15,346 nucleotides of DNA from Candidatus Zhuqueibacterota bacterium (lineage in GTDB: Bacteria > Zhuqueibacterota > Zhuqueibacteria > Residuimicrobiales > Residuimicrobiaceae): positions 1-15,346 of the forward strand of contig JAFGSU010000383.1 in assembly GCA_016934435.1 (NCBI GenBank), in the 5' to 3' direction. Each line of letters begins with the position of its first letter. Positions within the stretch are counted from its first letter, which is position 1. The notes under the pieces are model-generated. The model was not told where the DNA came from. It saw only the letters and a program-made list of their open reading frames with translations, and searched no databases. Positions 6,877 to 14,370 of the stretch are shown here, one piece after another. Made by a program: the position numbers and the translations under genes.

Positions 6877-8241
6877 TTATCGCAGCAACGTGATTTTACG
6901 GCTTGCCCTGCTGTTTTCGCTCCGAAAGCTCATAATGTAAACGCCCGAAGGCAGGTGCCCGGCATTTAACATCACCTCATGATTGCCGGCCGGGTAATGA
7001 GACTTTTCCTGTTGCCAGACGAGCCGACCGGTAATCGTATATATCGATAGACTCCCTGTTACTGGATGAGCAAGACTGAGATAGATTTTTGTACACGCAT
7101 TAAAGGGATTGGGGAAATTTCGCAGATTAAAAAGCTCCGGTACGCTTACATCGGCGATTTCAGGTCGGACAGCGGCGAGGTGTTGTTTCAGCGACTGGAT
7201 TCTCTGATAGGATTGATCGATTCGATTTTCGGTAATAGCCCCTGATAACACATAATTTTCGACGATATCAAGCGCCTGTCTCACCAGCGAAAGACCATCC
7301 TTCTGATTCTGCCTGTACAGTAAAATATCGGTTCCAGCATTTATGGCTAATAAAACCGCTTCATCAAAAGTATAATTGGCGGAGATGGCGCCCATGGACA
7401 TTTCGTCGGATATGACAATGCCGCCAAATCCCAGCTGATCCCGTAACAACCCTGTCACTGTCTTATACGACAGCGAAGCGGGATAATTGGCATCGAGCGC
7501 TCCGTTGTACAGATGGCCGGTCATGATCAGGTCGGCGTATCCCTGATCGATTAATCGCTCATAGGGTACCAGTTCGGAATCGGCCCAGGTGTTGGTAATG
7601 TCGGTAAAGCCTGAATGGGAATCGGCAAAAGCGCTGCCATGACCCGGAAAGTGTTTCAGGGTGGAGAGAATATTTCTCTTTCTGAATTCATCGACAAACC
7701 AGGATGCGTGGTTGTATACCACATGCGGATCGGCGGAAAAACTGCGCTGGTGAAAGCCGATGGCCGGACTGGAGGGATTGACATTGACATCTACAACCGG
7801 GGCGAGATTGATATTGATGCCGCTGTCGGCGAGCCACTGCGCCATTTTCGCCGCCACAGCGCGCGTCGAATCTTGAGAATTAACCATCGTTCCTAAATGA
7901 AAAGCCGTGGGAGTGCGTTCGAATCCGTTATAGGCGTTCAGTCGTGCCACCTTGCCCCCTTCCTCGTCCGTACTGATGAATAACGGCGTCGTCGCACGCT
8001 GCTGTAATTGAGCGGTCAAGTCCTTGATTTGTTGGTGATCTGAAATATTGTGTCCGAACAGGATAATCCCCCCCAGGTTACGTTCGCCGATATCAATCCA
8101 CAAAGTATCCATAAATGCGCTATTCTGATCAAATCCGACCATGAGCATTTGCGCGATCTTGTCTCGAAGCGTGGCAGCGCCTGACCATGTGGACCACAAA
8201 AGATAAAAAAAGGGGAAAATAAGCAAGGCTTTTCTTTTCAT
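6877..8241 (-). CDS. Exported family 3 glycosidase (beta-N-acetylhexosaminidase-like) with type IX sorting domain
   Basis: The ATG at 8241 gives 454 residues and sits 9 bases after an AGGA ribosome-binding site. An earlier in-frame ATG at 8286 would put 15 extra residues before the signal peptide. Residues 1-23 are an export signal. The glycoside hydrolase family 3 barrel follows: TDEEGGKV at 91-98, LAPVVDVN near 146-153, KHFPGHG at 196-202 with DSH at 207-209 (the NagZ-type His loop), and ISDEMSM at 277-283 carrying the expected Asp nucleophile. Residues about 370-454 are a C-terminal beta domain with NFPNPFN and SGVYIMSF, typical of type IX secretion cargo or FlgD-like Ig tails. NagZ normally recycles cell-wall sugars in the cytoplasm. 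This version should act outside or on the cell surface on N-acetylglucosamine-containing glycans; the exact substrate is inferred. The gene follows an envelope-protein gene with a 78-base gap. Confidence 0.88.
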   Translation of the reverse strand: MKRKALLIFPFFYLLWSTWSGAATLRDKIAQMLMVGFDQNSAFMDTLWIDIGERNLGGIILFGHNISDHQQIKDLTAQLQQRATTPLFISTDEEGGKVARLNAYNGFERTPTAFHLGTMVNSQDSTRAVAAKMAQWLADSGININLAPVVDVNVNPSSPAIGFHQRSFSADPHVVYNHASWFVDEFRKRNILSTLKHFPGHGSAFADSHSGFTDITNTWADSELVPYERLIDQGYADLIMTGHLYNGALDANYPASLSYKTVTGLLRDQLGFGGIVISDEMSMGAISANYTFDEAVLLAINAGTDILLYRQNQKDGLSLVRQALDIVENYVLSGAITENRIDQSYQRIQSLKQHLAAVRPEIADVSVPELFNLRNFPNPFNACTKIYLSLAHPVTGSLSIYTITGRLVWQQEKSHYPAGNHEVMLNAGHLPSGVYIMSFRSENSRASRKITLLR

Positions 8242-8319
8242 TGTGCGTATTCCTTTTTCTCCGCTGATATCGCAGACCGCAATCAAGCCGTTCTGTTTGC
8301 CGGTTTAGACATAAGGTGA

Positions 8320-9726
8320 TTAAAATATGGAAGGGATTAAAAAAATGTATTTATAACCGATGGAAAACACAAAACCGGAATTTTCCACCTCAGGCGCCTG
8401 GTCTAGCCAATAGGCTGGATAACTCTCCTCATCCACAGAATAGTCCCAATGGTCATTTTTCAAGCCCAGCCGGTATCCTGCGCAAAAAATTAGGTCCGTC
8501 TTGCGCGACAGCAGGACTTCGGCATTCAGGCCGAGATAGAGCGAGAACAAGGCGGTCGACACCACATTTTCCTCATCATCTTTTCTGAAGGGGATATCGA
8601 GATCAAATCCTAATTTGGCCCCCCAATCAAAGCGCGGACCGTTGACGAACCGATAGAGAGTGAAACCTGAAAAACCGAATCCATAATCGTTGCGATCCTG
8701 AGAATCCTTCACCCGGATAAAGCTCAACCCGCCGCCCCAATCGAATGCCCGCATGGGCGCAGCATGGAAATGGAGCGAATAGTTAGCATAATCGACGATC
8801 AGGGGTGGCATGATGTTCAGCTGCAAGGCGAATCGTGAGCCGGGTCGTTCTACGACCCAGCTGCCGGGTTGATGATCGCGCCACAATCGCATGACTTTAG
8901 CTTGGCAGCTGTCTTCTCCGACATCGGTCACGGCAGCAAGTCCGACGACAGCGCCGTCGATAAGCATCTCATTCTCGCCCTCGGTGACGATTCGATCGGG
9001 CTCTACGATTTCCAGCTTAAAATTTTTTCTTACACCATGGTTTTTGCCGAAATTCAAAGTTAAAGTACCATCTTCGGCCGATATAATATCGCCCGATAGC
9101 CAGTAAATCCGTTTGAACTCCAGGGTTACTTTTTCAGCAAGTTTTTTGAGCGCCGCTGCCTCCGACTCGGCACGATTTCCGCCGGTGTGTTCGACCTCAA
9201 TAAACATGGAGCCCAGGTATTGGTCTTCTTCTATCTCATAAAAATCCGCCTCAAGCGAAACGAGGGTTTGGATGTTGTCGGGATAGGGCTCGTCAACCGT
9301 TGATGCGTCCTGATCAAATAAAAGTTCCTTCACGGACTGCGGCTGCGCCTGCTCGGGCCTGACGGCCTGTTGATGGATGGTTGCGTCGCTGATGACAACG
9401 ACTTCGACATAGTCCGATAGCTGTTCATAGCCCAGAATGTTATCTTTCACAAAGGAGGGCTGTTGCGCTGCCGTAGCAGGGTCGACCCAAATGGCGACGC
9501 CGAGACCTCCCAGATCCAATTTGTCAACGATATCTTCAAAGATGATGGCAACCTGATCGTGGAATGAAAAGTAGATATGGCCTTCCTGTTCAGGGACAAT
9601 CGGCGCGCGGATGATGACAGTCTCATATCCTACCGGCGTAGCGGTTTCTTGCGCCAGGCTCAGCGGATACCGGGCGAAGAGGCATAAATGAATCAAGACG
9701 ATGAATGAATAGAGGCGTTTTTTCAT
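8320..9726 (-). CDS. Envelope protein with FlgT-C-like domain and probable C-terminal outer-membrane barrel
   Basis: The ATG at 9726 follows GAGGA by 8 bases and gives 468 residues; an in-frame ATG at 9756 is less likely because it displaces the signal peptide. Residues 1-25 are a signal peptide ending SLA-Q. Residues about 50-205 resemble periplasmic domains of CsgG/TolB-type proteins (ALKKLAEKVTLEF near 192-204), a weak match. Residues about 210-293 read like a FlgT C-terminal or similar beta domain (SGDIISAEDGTLTLNFGKNHGVRKNF). From about 295 to 468 there are alternating strands with aromatic ends (FGFSGFTLYRF, LFSLYLGLNAEVLL, FVFSIGYKYIFL), ending in a C-terminal Phe as in outer-membrane barrels. 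Function is unknown. It probably forms a unit with the downstream glycosidase gene. Confidence 0.75.
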   Translation of the reverse strand: MKKRLYSFIVLIHLCLFARYPLSLAQETATPVGYETVIIRAPIVPEQEGHIYFSFHDQVAIIFEDIVDKLDLGGLGVAIWVDPATAAQQPSFVKDNILGYEQLSDYVEVVVISDATIHQQAVRPEQAQPQSVKELLFDQDASTVDEPYPDNIQTLVSLEADFYEIEEDQYLGSMFIEVEHTGGNRAESEAAALKKLAEKVTLEFKRIYWLSGDIISAEDGTLTLNFGKNHGVRKNFKLEIVEPDRIVTEGENEMLIDGAVVGLAAVTDVGEDSCQAKVMRLWRDHQPGSWVVERPGSRFALQLNIMPPLIVDYANYSLHFHAAPMRAFDWGGGLSFIRVKDSQDRNDYGFGFSGFTLYRFVNGPRFDWGAKLGFDLDIPFRKDDEENVVSTALFSLYLGLNAEVLLSRKTDLIFCAGYRLGLKNDHWDYSVDEESYPAYWLDQAPEVENSGFVFSIGYKYIFLIPSIF

Positions 9727-9786
9727 AACGGTATTCCTCTGATATTTTTGTAACATTCAGCGGATGCATGATAGTAATCAGCACTT

Positions 9787-9816
9787 CAAGATACTAAAAA
9801 CAGCACCTCCATGCAA
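9787..9816 (-). promoter_or_regulatory. Candidate FCB-type promoter for the envelope-protein gene
   Basis: On the minus strand TTG (9816-9814) is followed after 20 bases by TATCTTG (9793-9787). This approximates the Bacteroidetes-type pattern of a -33 TTTG/TTG and a -7 TAnnTTTG. It would leave a leader of about 50 bases before the start at 9726. The match is imperfect by one T. Confidence 0.35.
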
Positions 9817-9828
9817 TATAAAATTGCA
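9812..9828. repeat. Small palindrome TGCAAT-5-ATTGCA
   Basis: Perfect 6-base arms, TGCAAT and ATTGCA, around ATAAA. It covers the upstream element of the candidate promoter, so it could be a regulator-binding site; a chance AT-rich palindrome is equally possible. Confidence 0.3.
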
Positions 9829-10034
9829 AAAAAAGAGCTGCGGCCTGTCAAAGCCCTTACATCTGTTACGCCGTTTCTCCGAGGTTGTGTGAGAAGAGAT
9901 CAGTCTGTTTTTCAGGCGTTAATACTGTATGGGACTTTTGTAATATGCTATCAGATTGAAATGGTGATTATCAAGGATTTTGTATCAATTTCTCAGAGTT
10001 TTGTTCTGTTCCGAGATTTTTATTTTTGGCAGGA

Positions 10035-11903
10035 TTAGCTTACGTGAGGATCGTCCGCCGTGCGTTGCGGATGATAAAAGTGCCAGATTTTCTCCGCCAG
10101 CGATTGCGAGATTCCTTCGACGGTGGCGATGTCTTTGCTCGAGGCGTTTTTCAATTTGGCAACCGACTTGAAATGGCGAATGAGCAGATTTCGTCGTACG
10201 GCGCCGACGCCTTCTATGGACTGCAATTCCGATAGCAGCGTCCTTCTTTTGCGCAGGGTGCGGTGGTAGGTGACGGCAAAGCGGTGCGCTTCGTCGCGCA
10301 GGCGCTGCAGCAGCCGCAAGCCGGCTGAATCGCGGCGCACGTTCACCGGATCGGCGGAGCCGGGCAGATAGATTTCGTCCAGCCGTTTTGCCAGGGCGGC
10401 AATGGGAAGTTCTGCGATATGCAGTTCGCGCAGCGCCTGCAGAGCGGCGTTCAGCTGCCCTTTGCCGCCGTCGATGAGGATCAAATCGGGCAGCTCCCCT
10501 TTTTCCTGCAGTTGCCGTTTATAGCGCCGGCCCACCACTTCGCGCATCATGGCAAAATCGTCGGGCGCCGCTTTACTCCGGATGCGGAAGCGCCGGTATT
10601 GTGAGCGCTGCGCCTTGCCGTTGATAAAACACACCATAGAAGCCACCGGGTCTGTGCCTTGAATATTGGAAATATCAAAAGCCTCGATGCGCACAGGCAG
10701 TTTGTCGAGATGTAAATCCCGTTGTAACGCTTGCACCGAGCCGGGCACGTAATCCTTGTTCTTTTCCTTTTGCAGCAGCAGCTCCTGCAACAACAGGCCG
10801 GCATTTTTCTCACACATGCGGATCAGCTGCGCTTTTTCGCCGCGCACCGGCGCTGTTAATTCCACTGCCCCCTTGCGCTTCTGTGATAACCAGGCCTGAA
10901 TGGGGCTTTTTTCATCTCCCAAAGCGGCCGGCAACAGGATTTCAGCCGGGACCTCGTTATTCAAGGCGTAAAACTGTTTGATAAAAGCAGCGGTGATCGC
11001 CGAGGCATCCTCGTCTTCGATGCCGTTCAGATAAAAATGCTGTCGACCGATGATTTTGCCCTCGCGCAGACGAAAAACCACACAACAGGCATCGGCATCA
11101 TCTTTGGCCAGAGCGATGATATCCCTTTCGCGCAAATTGGCATCCACCACTTTTTGCCGCATTCGAAACGCTTCGATGGTTTGCAACTGGTCTCGCAGCC
11201 GCGCCGCCTGTTCAAACCGCCGGTTCGTCGCAGCTTCCTGCATGCGATGTTTGATCTCTTCGACAACCCGGTTGCTCTTGCCCAGAATAAAACCGACGAC
11301 GTAATCGATGATCTGACCGTATTCTTCCCGGTTGATCAAGCCCTCGCACGGCCCGTGGCATTTTTTGATATGATAATCGAGGCAGATTTTAAATTTTTTC
11401 GCCGCGATATTTTCCGGCGTCAAATTGAAATTGCAGGAACGAATCGGGAACATCCTCTTGATGGTTTTCAGCAATTCGCGCATGGAAGCCACGTCGGTAT
11501 AAGGGCCGAAATAGCGCGAACCATCGCGGACGATCTTGCGGGTGGCAAAAAGGCGCGGAAACGGTTCATTGGTGACGCGAATGTAAGGGAACGACTTGTC
11601 ATCCTTGAGATTAATGTTGTAGCGGGGTCTGTATTCCTTGACCAGATTGGCCTCGAGGATCAAGGCTTCTAACTCGGAATCGGTGACAATGGTCTCAAAA
11701 TCGGCTATTTTTTCCACCAGCCGGCTGGTCTTCAAATCCGGAACGCGACTGACCTGAAAGTAGGAGCGCACCCGGTTGCGGAGTATCTTGGCTTTGCCGA
11801 CATAGATCACGTCGCCGCGGTGATCTTTGAATAGATAAACGCCCGGATTCCTGGATAAATGATCCAGCTTTTCCTGCAATTTTTCCGGAACTCTGGGTTT
11901 CAT
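10035..11903 (-). CDS. uvrC: Excinuclease ABC subunit C
   Basis: UvrC makes both incisions around DNA lesions bound by UvrB in nucleotide excision repair. The 622-residue length is normal. In order: GIY-YIG nuclease domain (GVY at 21-23, YVG at 34-36), a cysteine cluster (C158, C174, C182, C186) typical of iron-sulfur-type UvrC, a UVR UvrB-binding motif at about 213-245, an RNase-H-like endonuclease with D410 (EAFDISN), D478 (LIDGGKGQL) and H540 (DEAHRFA), and a C-terminal double helix-hairpin-helix from about 560. The frame is open to an ATG at 12008, but that extension overlaps the nitroreductase gene. The ATG at 11903 gives the expected N-terminus and starts 13 bases after the nitroreductase stop, so translation is probably coupled. 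No clear ribosome-binding site is seen. Confidence 0.97.
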   Translation of the reverse strand: MKPRVPEKLQEKLDHLSRNPGVYLFKDHRGDVIYVGKAKILRNRVRSYFQVSRVPDLKTSRLVEKIADFETIVTDSELEALILEANLVKEYRPRYNINLKDDKSFPYIRVTNEPFPRLFATRKIVRDGSRYFGPYTDVASMRELLKTIKRMFPIRSCNFNLTPENIAAKKFKICLDYHIKKCHGPCEGLINREEYGQIIDYVVGFILGKSNRVVEEIKHRMQEAATNRRFEQAARLRDQLQTIEAFRMRQKVVDANLRERDIIALAKDDADACCVVFRLREGKIIGRQHFYLNGIEDEDASAITAAFIKQFYALNNEVPAEILLPAALGDEKSPIQAWLSQKRKGAVELTAPVRGEKAQLIRMCEKNAGLLLQELLLQKEKNKDYVPGSVQALQRDLHLDKLPVRIEAFDISNIQGTDPVASMVCFINGKAQRSQYRRFRIRSKAAPDDFAMMREVVGRRYKRQLQEKGELPDLILIDGGKGQLNAALQALRELHIAELPIAALAKRLDEIYLPGSADPVNVRRDSAGLRLLQRLRDEAHRFAVTYHRTLRKRRTLLSELQSIEGVGAVRRNLLIRHFKSVAKLKNASSKDIATVEGISQSLAEKIWHFYHPQRTADDPHVS

Positions 11904-11916
11904 ACCATTGCTTGAA

Positions 11917-12420
11917 TCACCGTTGAGTGAATCGCTGCCAGTGCAGAACCTGTTCGAGCGGACGTTTCTCTTTCTGCCGGACGGGCTCGGCGGCATATCC
12001 CACCGCAATGGTGGCGATGAGACGATACCCCTCGGGCGCCCCTAAAATCTTGTCGATTTCAGAGGCATAGGGTTTTTTATCACCGGCAATCCAGCAGGCG
12101 CCCAGACCGAGTGCAGTCGCAGCGAGCAGGATGTTTTCCACCGCAGCAGACCCATCCTCCAGAAAATATTTGACATCCTTACTGTAAACCACGATGCATG
12201 CGGGCGACTGACGGAGGAATTTACCATAATCGCACAACTCCGCCAGTTGTTCCCGAATTTCCGCATCCGTAACCACTACAAATTCAATCGGCTGCACATT
12301 ACGACCAGAAGGCGCCCTTCGTCCGGCATCCACTAATTGCATTAACAGCTCATGGCTGACTTTTTGTGGTGTAAATTGACGCACGCTGGCGCGATTCCGG
12401 ATGGCGGTTATACAGTCCAT
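11917..12420 (-). CDS. Nitroreductase family flavoprotein
   Basis: A 167-residue FMN-dependent oxidoreductase of the nitroreductase fold, normally a dimer using NAD(P)H. The N-terminal FMN-phosphate motif RNRASVRQF (residues 7-15) and PSGRNVQP (about 37-44) are present, as is the conserved AAVENILLAATALGLGACWI helix at 91-110 and the C-terminal VGYAAE. The physiological substrate of such proteins is usually unknown; the length and APSGRN motif fit the short, single-domain subgroup. AAAGG lies 6 bases before the start. It begins 9 bases after the ClpX-like gene and ends 13 bases before uvrC, so the three genes are most likely one operon. No functional link with DNA repair is established by this alone. 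Confidence 0.92.
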   Translation of the reverse strand: MDCITAIRNRASVRQFTPQKVSHELLMQLVDAGRRAPSGRNVQPIEFVVVTDAEIREQLAELCDYGKFLRQSPACIVVYSKDVKYFLEDGSAAVENILLAATALGLGACWIAGDKKPYASEIDKILGAPEGYRLIATIAVGYAAEPVRQKEKRPLEQVLHWQRFTQR

Positions 12421-12429
12421 TGCAGGCCT

Positions 12430-13962
12430 TTAGCGATTCCTTTTCTTACCATACGTTCTCTTGATCAACTCTTCGAGTCTATTCTTTGGATCTTTGACGA
12501 TATCTTCATCCACCGTGAACGATTCCGCTCCGAGCAATCGCAGTCCATACTCATAATCATGCAGCAGTTCCGAGCAAACCTGTTCCAGGTTTTTGCCCGC
12601 CTCCCGAGCCTGTTGCGACAACAGTTTTAAGGCGCTGTCGGTGAATGTGATCACAATGCCGTTGCTGGTCAGGAAGCGCTTTTGAAAATTCTTCACATAG
12701 TGCTGCGTGAGCATTTTCTCTAACTGCTCCGCCGGTTGTTCCACAATATCCCTGCTGACTGCCAGTTTATTGATGTCTGTATCCGGCAGGCATTTTTCGA
12801 ATTTTAGCAGCATGCGATCTACAACGCTCACCAGACCGCGCGCGCCGGTGTGTTCCTCATTGGCGAGCTCAGCGATGCGAAACAAAGCCTGATCGTCGAA
12901 CTCGATGTCGATGTCATACGCTTTAAAATCTCTTTTCTTGCCCAGGATGACGGTGCTGTTGGGATTTTTGAGAATGTTATATAATCCCGCTACATCCAGA
13001 TCATTGAGGGCGACGATCACAGGCAACCGGCCGACGAATTCGGACTCGTATCCATAACGGATCAAATCTTCCGAGCGCAAACGGCGAAATATTTCCACAT
13101 CATCCACCGACTGGTCTTTATCCCCGGTTTCACCGCGAAAACCGACGGGCTGCTGGTTCATGCGACGGCGAATAATTTCCGGCAGACCGAAAAAGGCCCC
13201 GCTCATGACAAACAAAATATTCTTGGTATTTATTTTCTTACGCGTTACTTTGCCTGTGCGCTGAGCTTCCATAGCTGCTTCCATCTGCGCCGCCAGATCG
13301 TGCGGCGTCTTTAAATCCACCTCCGATTCTTCCATCAGTTTGAGCAAATTACGCTGAACACCGCTGCGCGATACATCCGGCCCGATAAAGTTGCCGGAAC
13401 TGGCAATCTTGTCGATTTCATCCAGGTAGATGATGCCGTATTCCGCCAGCCTGATATCACCGTCGGCTTCGCGCACCAGATCGCGCACCAGGTCCTCGAC
13501 ATCACCGCCCACATAACCGGTCTCGCTGAATTTGGTCGCATCGCCTTTGACGAACGGCACCCCGATCTTCCTGGCAATGAGTTTAATCATATAGGTCTTG
13601 CCGACGCCGGTGGGGCCCAGCATCAGTATGTTGCTTTTTATATTGCCCACCAGCTCGCCGATGCCGTCGGGTCGCGTTTCAAGCTTCATGCGATTGAAAT
13701 GGGTGGCTATCTTGGTGGCCAGCACCTCGATCGCTTCATCCTGCCCCACGACGTACTGCTTGAGATAAGCCTCCAATTCCGAAGGTTTGAGATCGAAATC
13801 AATATTCGATACGGTTTTTTGCGTCGACGAATCCGGCGGCGGCGCTTCACCGCTGGCATCGGGCTCGGGCATAATGATGCGGTCACCGTATTTGCTCTTT
13901 AAAAATTCGGACACCTCCTTGCGCAACTGGTCGGGTGTGGGAATATTACTTTTATCTGCCAT
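12430..13962 (-). CDS. ClpX-like AAA+ ATPase lacking the N-terminal zinc-binding domain
   Basis: The ATG at 13962 follows GAGGTG by 9 bases and gives 510 residues; a GTG at 13974 lies inside that ribosome-binding site and is rejected. ClpX unfolds tagged proteins and feeds them to ClpP. Here residues 1-55 have no CxxC zinc finger but a charged segment and a proline/serine linker. The AAA+ core is clearly ClpX-like: VVGQDEA at 71-77, Walker A GPTGVGKT at 116-123, pore loop GYVGGDVED at 149-157 (ClpX usually GYVGEDVEN), Walker B IIYLDEID at 177-184, EFVGRLP at 308-314 with the Arg finger, and sensor 2 GARGL at 373-377. A VGF at 273-275 lies where ClpX has its ClpP-docking IGF loop. About 110 residues after the ClpX-like end form an extra helical C-terminal domain. 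It could be a divergent ClpX or a separate unfoldase. Confidence 0.88.
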   Translation of the reverse strand: MADKSNIPTPDQLRKEVSEFLKSKYGDRIIMPEPDASGEAPPPDSSTQKTVSNIDFDLKPSELEAYLKQYVVGQDEAIEVLATKIATHFNRMKLETRPDGIGELVGNIKSNILMLGPTGVGKTYMIKLIARKIGVPFVKGDATKFSETGYVGGDVEDLVRDLVREADGDIRLAEYGIIYLDEIDKIASSGNFIGPDVSRSGVQRNLLKLMEESEVDLKTPHDLAAQMEAAMEAQRTGKVTRKKINTKNILFVMSGAFFGLPEIIRRRMNQQPVGFRGETGDKDQSVDDVEIFRRLRSEDLIRYGYESEFVGRLPVIVALNDLDVAGLYNILKNPNSTVILGKKRDFKAYDIDIEFDDQALFRIAELANEEHTGARGLVSVVDRMLLKFEKCLPDTDINKLAVSRDIVEQPAEQLEKMLTQHYVKNFQKRFLTSNGIVITFTDSALKLLSQQAREAGKNLEQVCSELLHDYEYGLRLLGAESFTVDEDIVKDPKNRLEELIKRTYGKKRNR

Positions 13963-14020
13963 AATGTATATCACCTCAAAAAAATATTGTTCTATCTATT
14001 CCGCCTGCCGGCATCACACA

Positions 14021-14051
14021 ACTATAACCTGAATGATGTGATACCTTGCAA
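14021..14051 (-). promoter_or_regulatory. Weak candidate promoter for the ClpX-like operon
   Basis: On the minus strand TTGCAA (14051-14046) and TATAGT (14026-14021, 5 of 6 to TATAAT) are 19 bases apart, slightly long. It would give a leader of about 50 bases before 13962. Confidence 0.28.
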
Positions 14052-14071
14052 ACTGAGTGTATTACGTCTTA

Positions 14072-14099
14072 CCCACGGGTTGACGTTTTAGCCTGTGGG
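14072..14099. terminator. Hairpin after nadC and the small ORF
   Basis: CCCACGGG at 14072-14079 and CCTGTGGG at 14092-14099 pair over 8 positions (one G-U on the plus strand, one A-C mismatch on the minus strand) with a 12-base loop. It lies 150 bases after the small ORF stop on the minus strand. There is no U-run, so termination is only possible, not shown. Confidence 0.3.
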
Positions 14100-14250
14100 C
14101 GCTGAATCGGTGTACAAATCCGGATTCGGTCAAAACTGCCGAATTGACGTGATCAGGCGCCAGCCGGACGGTCGCCGAAATAATATGTAAACACCGAATC
14201 AATGACAAAAAATTGGTTCATCAAAACATCTACAGGATTTCTATAGTAAA

Positions 14251-14367
14251 CTAACACTTTCCCGAGCGCAAATGTTCCCGCAGATCGTACTGACATAGGG
14301 AAATTGCATCAATAATCTCCGGCAAGCCACAATAACGCACCAGGCTGAGCATCGAATAGAACCGCAT
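14251..14367 (-). CDS. Small ORF (38 residues) coupled to nadC
   Basis: Three bases after the nadC stop an ATG at 14367 opens 38 codons ending in TAG. It has the strongest ribosome-binding site in the window, AAGGAGG, placed 7 bases before the start and formed by the last codons of nadC (the Glu-Gly-Gly end). The product begins MRFYSMLSLVRYCGLPEIID and continues with a charged stretch to a Cys end; it contains three Cys and looks helical, with no signal peptide. I do not recognise a family. The near-perfect signal and the spacing support translation, but the purine-rich end of nadC could produce it by chance. Confidence 0.5.
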   Translation of the reverse strand: MRFYSMLSLVRYCGLPEIIDAISLCQYDLREHLRSGKC

Positions 14368-14370
14368 CTG

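Larger units (their letters stand above)
9727..10034. other. Intergenic region between uvrC and the envelope-protein gene
   Basis: About 308 bases. A 75-codon plus-strand frame at 9811-10038 has no ribosome-binding site, runs into uvrC on the other strand and has no family-like features, so I do not call it. The region holds a candidate promoter and a small palindrome for the minus-strand gene ending the gap. A weak 6-pair stem (CTCGGA and TCTGAG, one wobble) lies just after the uvrC stop on the minus strand, with no U-run. Confidence 0.5.
13963..14250. other. Intergenic region upstream of the ClpX-like gene
   Basis: About 288 bases without a credible gene. It contains a hairpin at 14072-14099, a possible promoter and three GAWTCGGT copies (14104 and 14123 on plus, 14200 on minus). 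Confidence 0.5.

Noticed and set aside
9811..10038. 75-codon plus-strand frame between the envelope-protein gene and uvrC
   Set aside because: No ribosome-binding site, overlaps the uvrC end and shows no family-like sequence.
11037..11672. 211-codon plus-strand frame inside uvrC
   Set aside because: Shadow of uvrC on the opposite strand, where all catalytic motifs are present.
11904..12008. Longer uvrC start at 12008
   Set aside because: The extension overlaps the nitroreductase gene in another frame and has no UvrC-like sequence; the ATG at 11903 gives the normal N-terminus.
13963..13974. GTG start for the ClpX-like gene at 13974
   Set aside because: The GTG is part of the GAGGTG ribosome-binding site of the ATG at 13962.
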